Assembly: GCA_034675505.1 (NCBI GenBank)
Contig: JAUCDD010000025.1
Coordinates: forward strand, 682,001-746,000
Reading direction: 5' to 3'
Origin: Melaminivora sp034675505
Lineage (GTDB): Bacteria; Pseudomonadota; Gammaproteobacteria; Burkholderiales; Burkholderiaceae_C
DNA: 64,000 bases
The notes beneath the pieces are model-generated. The model was not told where the DNA came from. It saw nothing but the letters and a program-made list of their open reading frames with translations, and did no database searches. Each line of letters opens with the position of its first letter. Within the stretch, counting starts at the first letter, position 1. Shown in pieces: positions 1-9,080 of the stretch. A program made the position numbers and the translations under genes.

Positions 1-1125
1 CGGCCTGCGGGTGTTCGAGTCCAACCTGGGCCTGGGCCTGCCGCAGCGCGCGGTGCTGGGCTTTGCCGACGTGCAGGCGGGTGGGCGCACCTACCGCGTG
101 CTGTCGGTGCAGACGCCGCTGCAGGTCATCCAGGTGGCGCAGGACATGGCCGTGCGCCGCGCGCTGGCGCGCCAGTTGGCGCTGCGCACCGCCTGGCCCA
201 TTGCCTTGATGGCGCCGCTGCTGGCGCTGGCCGCCTGGTGGGCGGTGGGCAGCTCGCTGGCGCCCGTGGAGCGCGTGCGCCGCCAGGTGGCCCAGCGGCG
301 CGCCGACGACCTCGCCAGCGTGGACGCGCAGGGCCTGCCGGCCGAGGTGCGCCCGCTGGTGGATGAGCTCAACTTGCTGCTGGCGCGCATGCAGCAGGCG
401 TTCGATGCGCAGCAGCACTTCGTGGCCGATGCGGCGCATGAGCTGCGCTCGCCGCTGGCCGCCCTGAAGCTGCAGGCGCAGGCGCTGGCGCGCGCGGGTG
501 ACGACCAGGCCCGGGCCCGCGCCGCCGAGCGCCTGGCCGCCGGCATCGACCGGGCCACGCGCCTGGTCGAGCAGCTGCTGGCCCTGGCGCGCCAGGAGGC
601 GCGGGCCGCCGGCAGCGCGCCCGAGCCCCTGCTGCTGGCCGAATGGGTGCAGCGCGCCGTGGCCGACGCCGCGCCGGCCGCGTATGCGCGCGGCATCGAC
701 CTGGGGCTGCAGCCGCTGTCCCCGCAGGCCGCTGCGGCGCACGTCTCGGGGCAGGGCGAGGCGCTGGCCATCTTGCTGCGCAACCTGCTGGACAACGCCA
801 TCAAGTACACCCCCCGGGGCGGCACGGTGGATGTGGCGCTGGAGGCGGCCGGGGACGCCCTGGTGCTCACGGTGGACGACAGCGGCCCGGGCATCGCCCC
901 GGCGGAACGCGCCAGCGCGCTGCGCCGCTTCCACCGCGGCCAGGACCACGGCGCGCCCGTGGCTGGCAGCGGGCTGGGCCTGGCCATTGCCGACAGCATC
1001 GCCCGCACGCACGGCGCGCCGCTCGAGCTGCTGGAGGCGCCGCAGCTGGGCGGCCTGCGCGTGCGCCTGGCGCTGCGGCGCGTGGACGGGAGGGCGTGGG
1101 GCGGGCCGAGGGCGCCGGCGCATGA
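1..1125 (+). CDS. Sensor histidine kinase, 5' truncated by window edge
   Basis: C-terminal part of an inner-membrane two-component sensor kinase; the sensor domain start lies left of the window. Reading from base 2, one membrane segment (APLLALAAWWAV) is followed by a HAMP-like linker, the H-box FVADAAHELRSPLAALK with the phospho-acceptor His near base 437, the N-box NLLDNAIKYTP near 785, G1 DDSGPGI near 875 and G2 GSGLGLAI near 968. The architecture resembles QseC/TctE-type kinases (family knowledge). Oddity: after RVRLALRR (about base 1081) this frame has no stop and runs into the next gene, while the frame one base back stops at 1123-1125 in an ATGA overlap with the downstream start. A lost base near 1081-1120 is the simplest explanation. 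No response regulator is visible; it may lie upstream. Confidence 0.85.
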
Positions 1126-2516
1126 TCCGCGTGGCGCTGCTGTCCGGCCTGGGCCACACCATCGTGGTCGTGCTGAGCCTGCTGATCTACGTGCTGGGCA
1201 CGCGCATCAACCACCAGCGGCGCCACCCCTCGGCGGCGCTGGGCTGGGTGCTGGGCATGGTCACGCTGCCCTACCTGACGCTGCCGCTGTTCCTGCTGTT
1301 CGGCGTGCGCAAGTTTGCCCGGCCGGCGCGGCGCCACCATTGGCAGGCGCCGCCGCCCGCCGGCGAGGGGCCGGCCTGGGCCGCGCAGCTGCTGGCCGGG
1401 ATGGAGGTGGCGCCGGCGATGCGCAACCCGCACGTCGCGCTGCACCAGGATGGCGCCCAGGCGCTGGCCGGGCTGCTGGCGACCATCGCCTGCGCGCGCC
1501 AGCAGCTGGACGTGGGCACCTACGTCCTGGCGCACGACGAGGTGGGCCGGCAGGTGGCGCGCGCGCTGCTGCAGGCCGTGCAGCGCGGCGTCTCCGTGCG
1601 GCTGCTGGTGGACGCCGTGGGCAGCCTGCAGACCCCTCGCGGCATGCTGCGCTCGCTGGCGCGGGGCGGCGTGCAGGTGCGCCGCTTCATGCCCCTGCTG
1701 CACAACCCGCTGCGCGGCCACACCAACCTGCGCAACCACCGCAAGCTGGTGGTGGCCGACGGCTGGCGCCTGTGGAGCGGCGGGCGCAACCTGGCGTGCG
1801 AATACTTCATGGACCGGCCGCAGCGCCCCGCCTGGGTGGACTTGAGCTTCGAGCTCCACGGCCCGGTGGCCCAGCATGCGCACATCCAGTTCGGCACCGA
1901 CTGGCGCATTGCCCAGGGGCGCATGCTGCGGCGCATGCGCCGCGCACCGCACATGCCGGCGCTGCCCCAGCCCGAGCATGGCGCGCTGGCGCAGTGGATC
2001 GCCAGCGGCCCGGACCACGCCGACGACACGGTGCACGCCCTGCTGATGGCCGGCGCCTTCCACGCGCGGGGCCGCATCGTGGCCGTGACGCCCTATTTCG
2101 TGCCCGACGACGGGCTGCTGGATGCCTGGTGCCTGGCCTGCCGGCGCGGCGTGCAGGTCAGCCTGCTGGTGCCGGCGCGCTCCAACCACCGGCTGGCCGA
2201 CATTGCGCGCGAGCGCGCGCTGCGCCAGCTGGCGGCCGCCGGCGCGCAGGTCTGGCTGTCGCCCGCCATGCTGCACGCCAAGGCGGTGCTGATCGACGAC
2301 GACCTGGCGCTGGTCGGCTCGGTGAACCTGGATGCGCGCAGCCTGTTCCTGAACTACGAGGCCATGACCGCGTTCTACGGCGACGCCGAGTTGCGCTGGC
2401 TCTCGCACTGGTGCGCAAGCCACATCGCCCAGGCGCAGCCCTACCAGGGCCACGCGCCCTCGCTGCCGCGCGACCTGGCCGAGGGCATGGTGCGGGCGCT
2501 GGGCTTTCAGCTGTAA
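1122..2516 (+). CDS. Phospholipase D-family / cardiolipin synthase-like protein
   Basis: Probable membrane-bound phosphatidyltransferase of the cardiolipin synthase (ClsA-like) group, 464 residues. The N-terminus has two hydrophobic segments (about residues 5-25 and 38-62), as in ClsA. Two PLD active-site motifs are visible: HRK in NLRNHRKLVVAD near residue 206 with GGRN following, and HAK in MLHAKAVLIDD near residue 385 with GSVNLDARS following. Each supplies the HxKxxxxD signature of the family. The start ATG at 1122 overlaps the stop of the preceding kinase frame as ATGA, suggesting translational coupling. Typical Cls enzymes join two phosphatidylglycerol molecules; the exact substrate here is inferred from family only. 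Confidence 0.88.
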   Translation: MIRVALLSGLGHTIVVVLSLLIYVLGTRINHQRRHPSAALGWVLGMVTLPYLTLPLFLLFGVRKFARPARRHHWQAPPPAGEGPAWAAQLLAGMEVAPAMRNPHVALHQDGAQALAGLLATIACARQQLDVGTYVLAHDEVGRQVARALLQAVQRGVSVRLLVDAVGSLQTPRGMLRSLARGGVQVRRFMPLLHNPLRGHTNLRNHRKLVVADGWRLWSGGRNLACEYFMDRPQRPAWVDLSFELHGPVAQHAHIQFGTDWRIAQGRMLRRMRRAPHMPALPQPEHGALAQWIASGPDHADDTVHALLMAGAFHARGRIVAVTPYFVPDDGLLDAWCLACRRGVQVSLLVPARSNHRLADIARERALRQLAAAGAQVWLSPAMLHAKAVLIDDDLALVGSVNLDARSLFLNYEAMTAFYGDAELRWLSHWCASHIAQAQPYQGHAPSLPRDLAEGMVRALGFQL

Positions 2517-2531
2517 GAACATGAACAGGCT

Positions 2532-3125
2532 CTAAGCCGGCGGGCGGCTGCGGAACGCGGGGCGCACCGAGCACTCGAAGGCCCCGCCCAGCAGCCGGAC
2601 GGCCGTGTCGTAGCGCTCGGGCGTCTCGGCCGCGATGCAGTCGCGCGGCGTCCAGACCTCGTAGCCGTGCATGCGCGCGTCGGTGGCCGAGAGCATCACG
2701 CACATGTCCGCGGCCCAGCCCGCGATCACCAGCCGGCGCGCCTGCATCCTGCCCAGCAGGTGCCGCAGCGGCGTGCAGTGGAATGCCGAGTGCTGGGGCT
2801 TCAGGATGACCAGGTCGTCCGGCGTCGGGGTCAGGCGCCGCGCGATGGCGCCGCGCGCGCCCGGCAGCACCTGGCACGCCGCCAGGATGTCGCGGAACTC
2901 GCTGTGCCAGGTGCCGTAGTTGTCGTTGGCATAGATGGTGGCCACGCCCTGGGCCTCCAGGCGTTTCTTCAGGCGTGCCACGCGCTGCGCCGCCGCCCAG
3001 GCGTGGGGCAGCAGGTCTTGCGCCCGGGGGAAGTTCATCGGGTTGATGACGTCCACCAGCAGCAGCACCTGCTCGCTGTGGGGCAGCGGCGTGCTGCGCA
3101 AGGCGTATTCGCGGCTGTCGGGCAT
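2532..3125 (-). CDS. Isochorismatase-family cysteine hydrolase
   Basis: Cytosolic cysteine hydrolase of the isochorismatase-like fold, 197 residues. The catalytic triad of the family can be assigned: Asp25 (LLLVDVINP), Lys109 (VILKPQHSAF) and Cys142 (GWAADMCVMLSA), the last in the usual non-prolyl cis-peptide region. Start chosen at ATG 3125 (MPDSREYAL) because GGAG lies 7 bases upstream; a TTG five codons earlier is less likely. Members hydrolyse amides or esters such as nicotinamide, peroxyureidoacrylate or isochorismate; nothing nearby fixes the substrate, so no name is given. It faces the PLD gene tail to tail. Confidence 0.85.
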   Translation of the reverse strand: MPDSREYALRSTPLPHSEQVLLLVDVINPMNFPRAQDLLPHAWAAAQRVARLKKRLEAQGVATIYANDNYGTWHSEFRDILAACQVLPGARGAIARRLTPTPDDLVILKPQHSAFHCTPLRHLLGRMQARRLVIAGWAADMCVMLSATDARMHGYEVWTPRDCIAAETPERYDTAVRLLGGAFECSVRPAFRSRPPA

Positions 3126-3338
3126 GGAGGGGCTCCGCAAGGCAGGGGACAGTGCGCCAACGTAGCCGGCTGCACGCCCGCGCTGTGTAGGAAGGGGTCA
3201 CCTCGCGCCCGGCGCGCGGGCGAGCCGCGCCGCGCACGGGTCAGGGCCTGCGCCTACAAAGGGCCGGCCACGGCCGGGCTTCCAATCGCTGCGCACCGGC
3301 CCGCCGGACCCCACCCACCCACGAAGGAGATGCACCCC

Positions 3339-3947
3339 ATGGCCAAGCAACGCTACGACCAGGCCCAGCTCAAGCAATTGCTGCTGCAGATGATGGAGAC
3401 CGAGCTCGGCGGCGAGCAGGTCTACCGCGCCGCCATCGAATGCGCCATCAACGACGAGCTGCGCGAGGAGTTCGAGGGCTACCTGCAGGAGACGATGACG
3501 CACCAGAACGTCGTGCGCAGCACCTGCGAGGCGCTGGGCATCGATGCCGACGAGCCAACGCCCACGCGCGCCGTGGTGCGGCACATCGGCGAATCACTGG
3601 TCAAGGCCATCGCCCTGGCCCGGCAGGGCGGCGATCCGGCGGCTGCGCAGCTGGTCGCCTGCGAGTGCGTGGTGTATGCCGAGACCAAGGACCATGCCAA
3701 CTGGGAGCTGCTGGGCAAGGTGGCCGAGGTGGCCGCGGGCGAGGAGGGCAAGGCCCTGAAGAGCGCACACCAGGCCGTGGAGAAGGACGAGGACCACCAC
3801 CTCTACCACTCCAAGGGCTGGTGCCGCGAGCTGTGGATCCAGAGCCTGGGCATGCCCGCCGTGCTGCCCCCGCCCGAGGAGGTCAAGCAGGTGGAGACCG
3901 CCATCGGCGCATCGCGCGCCGAGCAGCAGCGCGACAAGATGCTGTAG
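3339..3947 (+). CDS. Ferritin-like domain protein
   Basis: Helical cytosolic protein of 202 residues that I read as a ferritin-like (iron-binding/rubrerythrin-type) domain. Acidic and His residues recur in helix context: METELGGEQVYRAAIE near 17-32, EFEGYLQETMTHQNVVR near 47-63 and HQAVEKDEDHHLYHSKGW near 145-163, consistent with di-metal ligands, although I cannot align them exactly. Start ATG 3339 has AAGGAG (3324-3329) at a 9-base spacing; an in-frame ATG at 3330 touches the ribosome site and is unlikely. Transcribed alone, with 213 bases upstream up to the divergent hydrolase gene. A second, unrelated-looking ferritin-like gene is at 59769. Confidence 0.75.
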   Translation: MAKQRYDQAQLKQLLLQMMETELGGEQVYRAAIECAINDELREEFEGYLQETMTHQNVVRSTCEALGIDADEPTPTRAVVRHIGESLVKAIALARQGGDPAAAQLVACECVVYAETKDHANWELLGKVAEVAAGEEGKALKSAHQAVEKDEDHHLYHSKGWCRELWIQSLGMPAVLPPPEEVKQVETAIGASRAEQQRDKML

Positions 3948-3986
3948 GCGGAAAGCCGCAGGCAGGGCCGGTTGCGCCTGCGGCCT

Positions 3987-4382
3987 TCAGAAATCGAGCG
4001 GCGCGCCGTCGTCCAGCGGCGCGGCAGCGGCGCGCTGGCGCGGGCCTTCGTGCTGCAGCGGCTGCGCAGCCTTGCGCTTGCGGTCGATGTGGTAGGCGGT
4101 CAGTACCTGGGCCGCCACGATGTCCAGCGCCGCGCGGGCGTTGCCCTCGCGGTCCGTCCACACCTTCGGGGTCACGCTGCCGGCCACGGCCAGGCTGTCG
4201 CCGGCGTCCAGGGCCAGCAGCGCGGCCACCACGTCCGGCTCGAAGGCGATGCAGTTCACGAACAGGCTCTCGCCGTCGCCGGCGGTGGCGCGCAGCTTGG
4301 CCGTGGCGAAGGGCTTGCCGGTCTTGCTGGTGCGTTGCTCGGGCCGGGCGTGCAGCTTGCCGGCAATCAGGGCGTCCATCAT
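3987..4382 (-). CDS. Single-stranded DNA-binding (SSB)-like protein
   Basis: OB-fold protein of 131 residues that resembles SSB. The N-terminal segment DALIAGKLHARPEQRTSKTG followed by FATAKLRA and LFVNCIAFEPD has the strand pattern of the SSB core (compare the NKVILVGNL...G...F..A of classical SSB), then LDAGDSLAVAGSVTPKVWTD and ALDIVAAQVLT. The C-terminus ends LDDGAPLDF, an acidic-hydrophobic tip like that by which SSB recruits replication and repair proteins. It is shorter and more divergent than housekeeping SSB, so a paralogue is inferred. The gene is convergent with the ferritin-like gene and lies just upstream of nothing else on its strand except tRNA-Arg behind it. Confidence 0.75.
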   Translation of the reverse strand: MMDALIAGKLHARPEQRTSKTGKPFATAKLRATAGDGESLFVNCIAFEPDVVAALLALDAGDSLAVAGSVTPKVWTDREGNARAALDIVAAQVLTAYHIDRKRKAAQPLQHEGPRQRAAAAPLDDGAPLDF

Positions 4383-4440
4383 GGTGGGGGTCTCCGGGTG
4401 GGGCCGCCGGCCGTGGGCGCCGGCACGCGGCGGGGCAAGG

Positions 4441-4472
4441 AAAAAACCCGCACTGCCTGGGCGGCATGCGGG
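4441..4472 (-). terminator. Rho-independent terminator after tRNA-Arg
   Basis: On the minus strand, CCCGCA pairs with TGCGGG (4472-4467 with 4452-4447) and is followed by six T. It lies 15 bases downstream of the tRNA CCA end and 59 bases before the SSB-like start, so it separates the two units. Confidence 0.75.
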
Positions 4473-4486
4473 TCCTCCTGCGGGCC

Positions 4487-4561
4487 TGGTCCCCCCGACA
4501 GGAATCGAACCTGTATCTGGCGCTTAGGAGGCGCCCGTTCTATCCATTGAACTACGGGGAG
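4487..4561 (-). tRNA. tRNA-Arg (anticodon CCU)
   Basis: Minus-strand cloverleaf: acceptor CTCCCCG/CGGGGGG, D-arm GTTC...GAAC, anticodon stem GGCGC/GCGCC with loop CTCCTAA giving anticodon CCU, T-arm ACAGG-TTCGATT-CCTGT, discriminator A and encoded CCA. The anticodon arm matches the bacterial tRNA-Arg(CCU) type that reads AGG, a rare codon in this GC-rich genome. Acceptor pair 2-71 is a U-G wobble. A TACAAT box at 4581-4576 (minus) could be its -10. No integrase or repeated tRNA end is seen nearby. Confidence 0.93.
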
Positions 4562-4625
4562 CGGCAAAGCCGGCGATTGTAAGCCGGTCCCGCCAGGGCG
4601 CCGCCGGCCGGGGGCTTGCGCTGGC

Positions 4626-4700
4626 TACTCTGTTTTTTATAGCTGCAGGCCGGCCCTGGAGGCCGGCGTCCGCCCGATTTGACCCGTTTTTGGCTGTTTT
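4626..4700 (+). repeat. Boundary repeat copy 1
   Basis: Copy of the dispersed element: TTTTTTATAGCTGCAGG, then GCCGGC...GCCGGC inverted repeat, then GATTTGACCCGTTTTTGG. It lies just downstream of the tamB stop (4705) in opposite orientation. Confidence 0.7.
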
Positions 4701-4704
4701 TGCT

Positions 4705-7700
4705 TCAGTCGTAGCGCACCGTGTAGATCAGGTCCACGGCGCTTTGCGCGCCCGTCTGGCCGCGCAGCGTCAGGCGCTTGGACAGGTCGTAGAAGATGTA
4801 CAGCGTGCCCAGGGCGCCCGACAGGCTTCGTTCGTAGGTCACGTACAGGTCGCGCGACAGGCGCTTGCCCAGGGTCAGCGCCGCTGCGGCCGCGCCCTCG
4901 CCCTGGCCCGGGCCCTTGAAGCCGATCTCGTCCAGGCCGAGTTTTTGCGCGATGCCGCCGCTGCTGTTCTTGTCGCCGTTGCCGCCCAGGAAGGCCAGCG
5001 CCGCCTGCTGCAGGAGCGCCGCCTCGGCGCCGCCGGCGGCCGAGCTCCTGCCCAGCACCACCCAGGAGAGTTTTTCCGCGTCGGGCAGCTCGGGCTCCGA
5101 GTACAGGCGCACGCGCGGCGCCTGGGCGCTGCCCGTGACCTGCACGCCGGCGCGCACGGCGATGTTGGGCCGCAGTGCCAGCACGTCCAGGGCCGGGTTG
5201 TCGTAGGGGCCGTTGAAGCGCAGCAGGCCGGTCTCGATGTCCAGCGACTGGCCCCAGGCGCGGTAGCGGCCCTGCTCGGTGCGCACCTCGCCAGTCACGC
5301 GCGGCGCGCCGCCGGTGGCGGCGCTGCTGGTGATGTCCAGGCGGCCGGTCAGGCGCGTGGTGATGCCGCGGCCCTGCAGGGCGAAGTCCTGCCCCAGGTC
5401 CAGGGCGACGGCCACGTCCGGGGTGCGCGCCGCCTGCACGCTGCCTTGCTCGCGCGCCTGTGCGCTGCGGGCGCTTTTTTGCGCCTTTTGCGCGGCTTCG
5501 CGGTCCAGCGCCGCCGAGCGCACCACCACGTCGTCGCCCAGCGAGGGCGCGCCCGCCTCGGGCAGGATGATGGTGGCGCGGTCGGTGGTCAGGTCGCCGC
5601 GCAGCACCAGCTGGCCCTGCTCCAGGCGCGCGCGCAGCTCGCCCGAGACGCTGACCTGGCGGTCTGCGCGCACCAGCACCTGCAGCGCCTGGGCGCGCGC
5701 GCGCAGGTCCATGCGGATGCCCGACAGGCCGCCCTCGCCGGCGCCCGCGCCGGCCCACGACAGCGTGCCGCTGCCTTGCAGGGTGCCGCCATCCACGGGC
5801 GCTGCCGTGCGGTTGCCGCTGTAGCCGGCGATGCGCGCGCGGCTGCCGCGCCCGCCCTTCAGGTACAGCTCGGTGATGTTCAGCTGCTGGCCCTGCAGCG
5901 TGGCGCGCAGGCGCCCGTCCTGCAGGTCCACGCCATCGATCAGCGAGCGCACCGAGAAGCGGTCGGCGGCGATCTGGCCGCGCCACTGCGGCGCCGCGCG
6001 GCTGCCCGACAGGCGCACATCGGCGCTCATCGTGCCGTGCACGCGCCAGCCGGGCGGCGCGAGCATCGACCACACGCCCACCTCGGGCAGCTCGGCGCGC
6101 AGCGTCGCGGCCAGCGGGGCGTCGTCGTGCCACTGCCAGCCCGCGTCCGCCGTGCGCGACAGGCGGGTGCTGCCCTCGGCCCGCACGCGGCCGGCGCGCT
6201 CGCTGTCCCAGGCCAGGCGCGCGCGCACGTCTTCGCCGTCGGCGGCAAGCTCCAGTGCCAGTTCGCGCAGCCCGGCGGAGGTGGTGGCGGGGCTGGCGCC
6301 GTCCTCGGCCTTCGGGCTGCCTTGCGCCTTGCCCTGGCCGCTGCTGTGCACCACGGTGACGGCGGCCGTGTCCGGGGCCTCGCCGGTGGCGATGCGCACG
6401 TCGCCGCCGGCACGGCGCACGCTGGCGCGCGCGCGCAGGCCGGCCGGCGTGGCGGCCACGTCCCAGCTGCCGGCCAGCACCAGGTCGCCCGAGACGCCCA
6501 GGCGCGCCAGCGCGCCCTGGCCGTCGGTCTTGAAGGCGTTGGCCCAGGACAGGGGCAGGCCCTGCAGCGTGCCCTGGCTGGTGAGCTCTGCGCCGCCCTG
6601 GGCGCCTTGCGCGTAGCGCAGCGGCTGCCAGCGCAGCAGCGCCTCGCCGGGCTCGGGGCCGGCCAGGCGGGCGCTGGCCGCTGCGGCTTGCAGCACCAGG
6701 TGGGGCTGCTGCTGCAGCGCCAGCTCCAGCGGCTCGGCCAGGCGCAGCGTCCAGGGGCCCGGCTGGCCGCGCAAGGCGGCCTGCACGCGCAGCTCGCCCA
6801 CCCGGGCCTGCCAGCGTGCGCCGCCGCGGCTGCCGCCGCTGGCGCGCAGGTGCACCTCGGCCTGCAGGTCGTTGTTCTGGCGCAGGCGGCCGTCCAGCTC
6901 CAGCGCCAGGCTGGCCAGGCTGCCGCTGAGCGCGGCGCGCGTGTCCGACAGCTCCAGCGCCAGCGCGCCGCCGCTGCCGCCCGGCTGGGGCGCGCGCGAC
7001 AGCAGCAGGCGCGGCGCCTGCAGGCGCGCCTGCAGGCTGAAGTCGCCCGTGCGCGCGCCAGCCGCCGGGGCCGGGCCGGGCAGCAGGCCGGCGGCCTGCA
7101 GCTGCTGCTGCGCCGCCTGCCAGCCGCCGCGCCACTGGGCGTTCAACTCGGCGCGCCCGTCCAGGCTGGCGCCGATCGCCGGCACCCCCAGCCCGTCCAG
7201 CCAGGCCTGCGCCTTTTGCGCATCGGCCAGGCGCAGCTGCAGCGTGCCCGCGCCGCTGGCCGGCGCGATCTGGCCGTCCACCTGTGCGCTGGCGCCGGGC
7301 AGCCTGGCCTGCACGCTGCCGCGTGCGGACAGCGCCTGGGTGTCGATCTGCAGGTCCTGCGCGCGCAGCTGCGCGCCTTCGGCCTGTGCCAGCAGCTGGG
7401 CGATGTCCAGGTGCCGGCCCTGCCAGCGGCCTTGCGCGGCCAGGCGCTGCAGCGCGATCGGCGCCGGCGCGCCGCTGCGCTGGCTGGCGCGCGCCGCGGC
7501 CCGGGGCGCCGCGGCGGCACGCAGGTCGGCGGCAAAGCGCACGGCGCTGTCCTCGCCGGCCATGCTGGCGCTGGCCGTGCCCGACAGCGGCGCCGGCGCC
7601 AGGCGCGTGTGCAGCTGCGCCGGGTTCACGCCCTGCAGCCGCGCCTGGCCCTGCAAGGCCTGCGCGGCGGGGGGTGTAGCTGCCGTGCAGCTCGATGTGG

Positions 7701-8845
7701 CCGCCGCCGGCCTGCACGCGCACCCGGGGCACCTGCCAGGTGCTGCCGTCGAAGGCGGCCTCGCCCTGCAGGGCCTGCACCGGCAGCTGCTGGCGGTCCC
7801 AGGGGCCGGGGCGGGCGTTGGCCAGGTCGGCCGCGATGCGCCAGCCGCCCTCGCCCTGCGGCTGCACGCTGGCCTGGCCGGCGAGCTGCGTGGCTGGTGC
7901 CTGGGGCCACAGCAGCGCCAGGTCCAGGTCCTGCACGTCGGCCTCGGCCTGCACCAGCGGCTGCGCCAGCCAGGGGGCGATGTGCGCCTGCACGTCGGCG
8001 CGCAGCGGGGCGTCGCCGGAGGGATCCTGCGGGCCGCCGCGCAGCTGGGCGCTGGCCTGCAGCCGCGCCTCGCGCCCGGCCAGGGTGCCCTGCACGCGCG
8101 CTTCGGCCTGGGCGTGCAGGGTCTGCGCGCTGCCCGTGCACGGCGGTGCGCACGCTGCCCTGTGCGCTGGCCGTGAGCGGCATGGGCGCGCGCGCGCCCA
8201 GCGTGGCCTGCAGGGCGTAGCGGCCCTGGGCCAGCTCGACGTGTTCCACCGTCAGCTGGTGCTCGCTGCCGTCATAGCGGTAGCGGCCGGCCAGGTCGTC
8301 GATGACCAGCGGCTGGCCGCCCTCGCCGCGTCCGGCCCAGACCAGGTGGTCCACGCGAAAGGGCAGGTCCACCTGCAGCGGCAGGACCAGCTCCTGCAGC
8401 GGCTCTATGGGTGTGTCCGGGCCGGGGGCTTGTCCTGCGCGGTGATGGTCAGGCTCGCGGCATGCACCTCGCCCAGCTTCAGCTGGCGCGACAGCAGCGG
8501 CGCCAGCTGCCAGCCGATGTCCACGTCCTCGGCCAGCACGGCCAGCGTGCCGTTGCTCCAGCGCAGCCGGCCGATGTGCCCGCCGGCGCGCAGCGAGCCC
8601 GTCACGTCCTGCACCTGCAGCTGCTGGCCGGCGGGCAGGAGGCGCGCGGCGCGGTCCAGCGCGGTAGCCAGCGAGCTGCCGCTGCCGGCCCACCACCACA
8701 GCGCCGCTGCCAGCGCCACCAGCAGCACGACCAGCAGCGCCAGCACGCGCCCCGCCAGGCGCCAGCGGCTCTTGTGCGCCGCAGCGGGCCGGGGCGCCAC
8801 GGCGGCGGCGTAGGGGTCGGGGGATTGGGGCGAGGAGGAGGGCAT
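4705..8845 (-). CDS. tamB: TamB, translocation and assembly module (frame broken three times)
   Basis: Inner-membrane-anchored, periplasm-spanning TamB (AsmA-like superfamily) that works with TamA in outer-membrane protein and lipid transport. N-terminus: one TM segment (VLALLVVLLVALAAALWWW, residues about 34-53), then long repetitive beta-rich sequence, ending in the conserved DUF490/TamB tail with VVLGRSSAAGGAEAALLQQ, TYERSLSGALGTLYIFYDLS and the terminal aromatic/charged VRYD. Reconstructed length is 1379 residues, normal for TamB. The sequence as given breaks frame near 8424-8428, 8133-8135 and 7669-7674, each at a short homopolymer; correcting one base at each gives one continuous frame. 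Start ATG 8845. It follows tamA on the same strand, the usual pair. Confidence 0.88.
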
Positions 8846-8918
8846 GGAGGCGGGCGGCGGGACGGCCGAAGGTTAATGCCGTTCATCCGGGCGGTCGGCA
8901 AGGTCTGCGCGAAACGCC

Positions 8919-8952
8919 TGTAGGAGCGCGGCCGCAGCGGCTGTAGGAGCGC
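8919..8952. repeat. TGTAGGAGCGC tandem pair
   Basis: TGTAGGAGCGC occurs at 8919-8929 and again at 8942-8952 in the tamA-tamB intergenic stretch, each followed by GC-rich palindromic sequence. The shorter core GTAGGAGC recurs near 33076 and, inverted, near 56180, all intergenic. Function unknown. Confidence 0.5.
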
Positions 8953-9011
8953 CGCCGCCGCACCTGCGTCCAGGCAGGGCTGCAGGGGCGCGGCGGGCGT
9001 GCCGCAGGCGG

Positions 9012-9080
9012 TTTTCAGGTGAAATAGGCCTCACGCCGGCGTCTTTGGCCGGCGTCTAGCTATGGAAATAATAGTAATCA
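9012..9080 (-). repeat. Boundary repeat copy 2
   Basis: Minus-strand copy: TACTATTATTTCCATAGCTA, then ACGCCGGC...GCCGGCGT, then CCTATTTCACC. It overlaps the tamA stop codon (9078-9080). Confidence 0.7.

Noticed and set aside
11..2524. An 837-codon open frame joining the kinase to the PLD region
   Set aside because: Beyond base 1120 the translation is Arg/Gly/Ala/Pro-rich shadow sequence, while a different frame encodes a convincing PLD enzyme; no real fusion.
4487..4561. tRNA-Arg(CCU) as an integration site of a mobile element
   Set aside because: No integrase, no duplicated tRNA 3' end and no change of gene character on either side.
4690..8220. Long plus-strand open frame opposite tamB
   Set aside because: Low-complexity Arg/Ala/Gln composition with no motif; the tamB strand explains the region.
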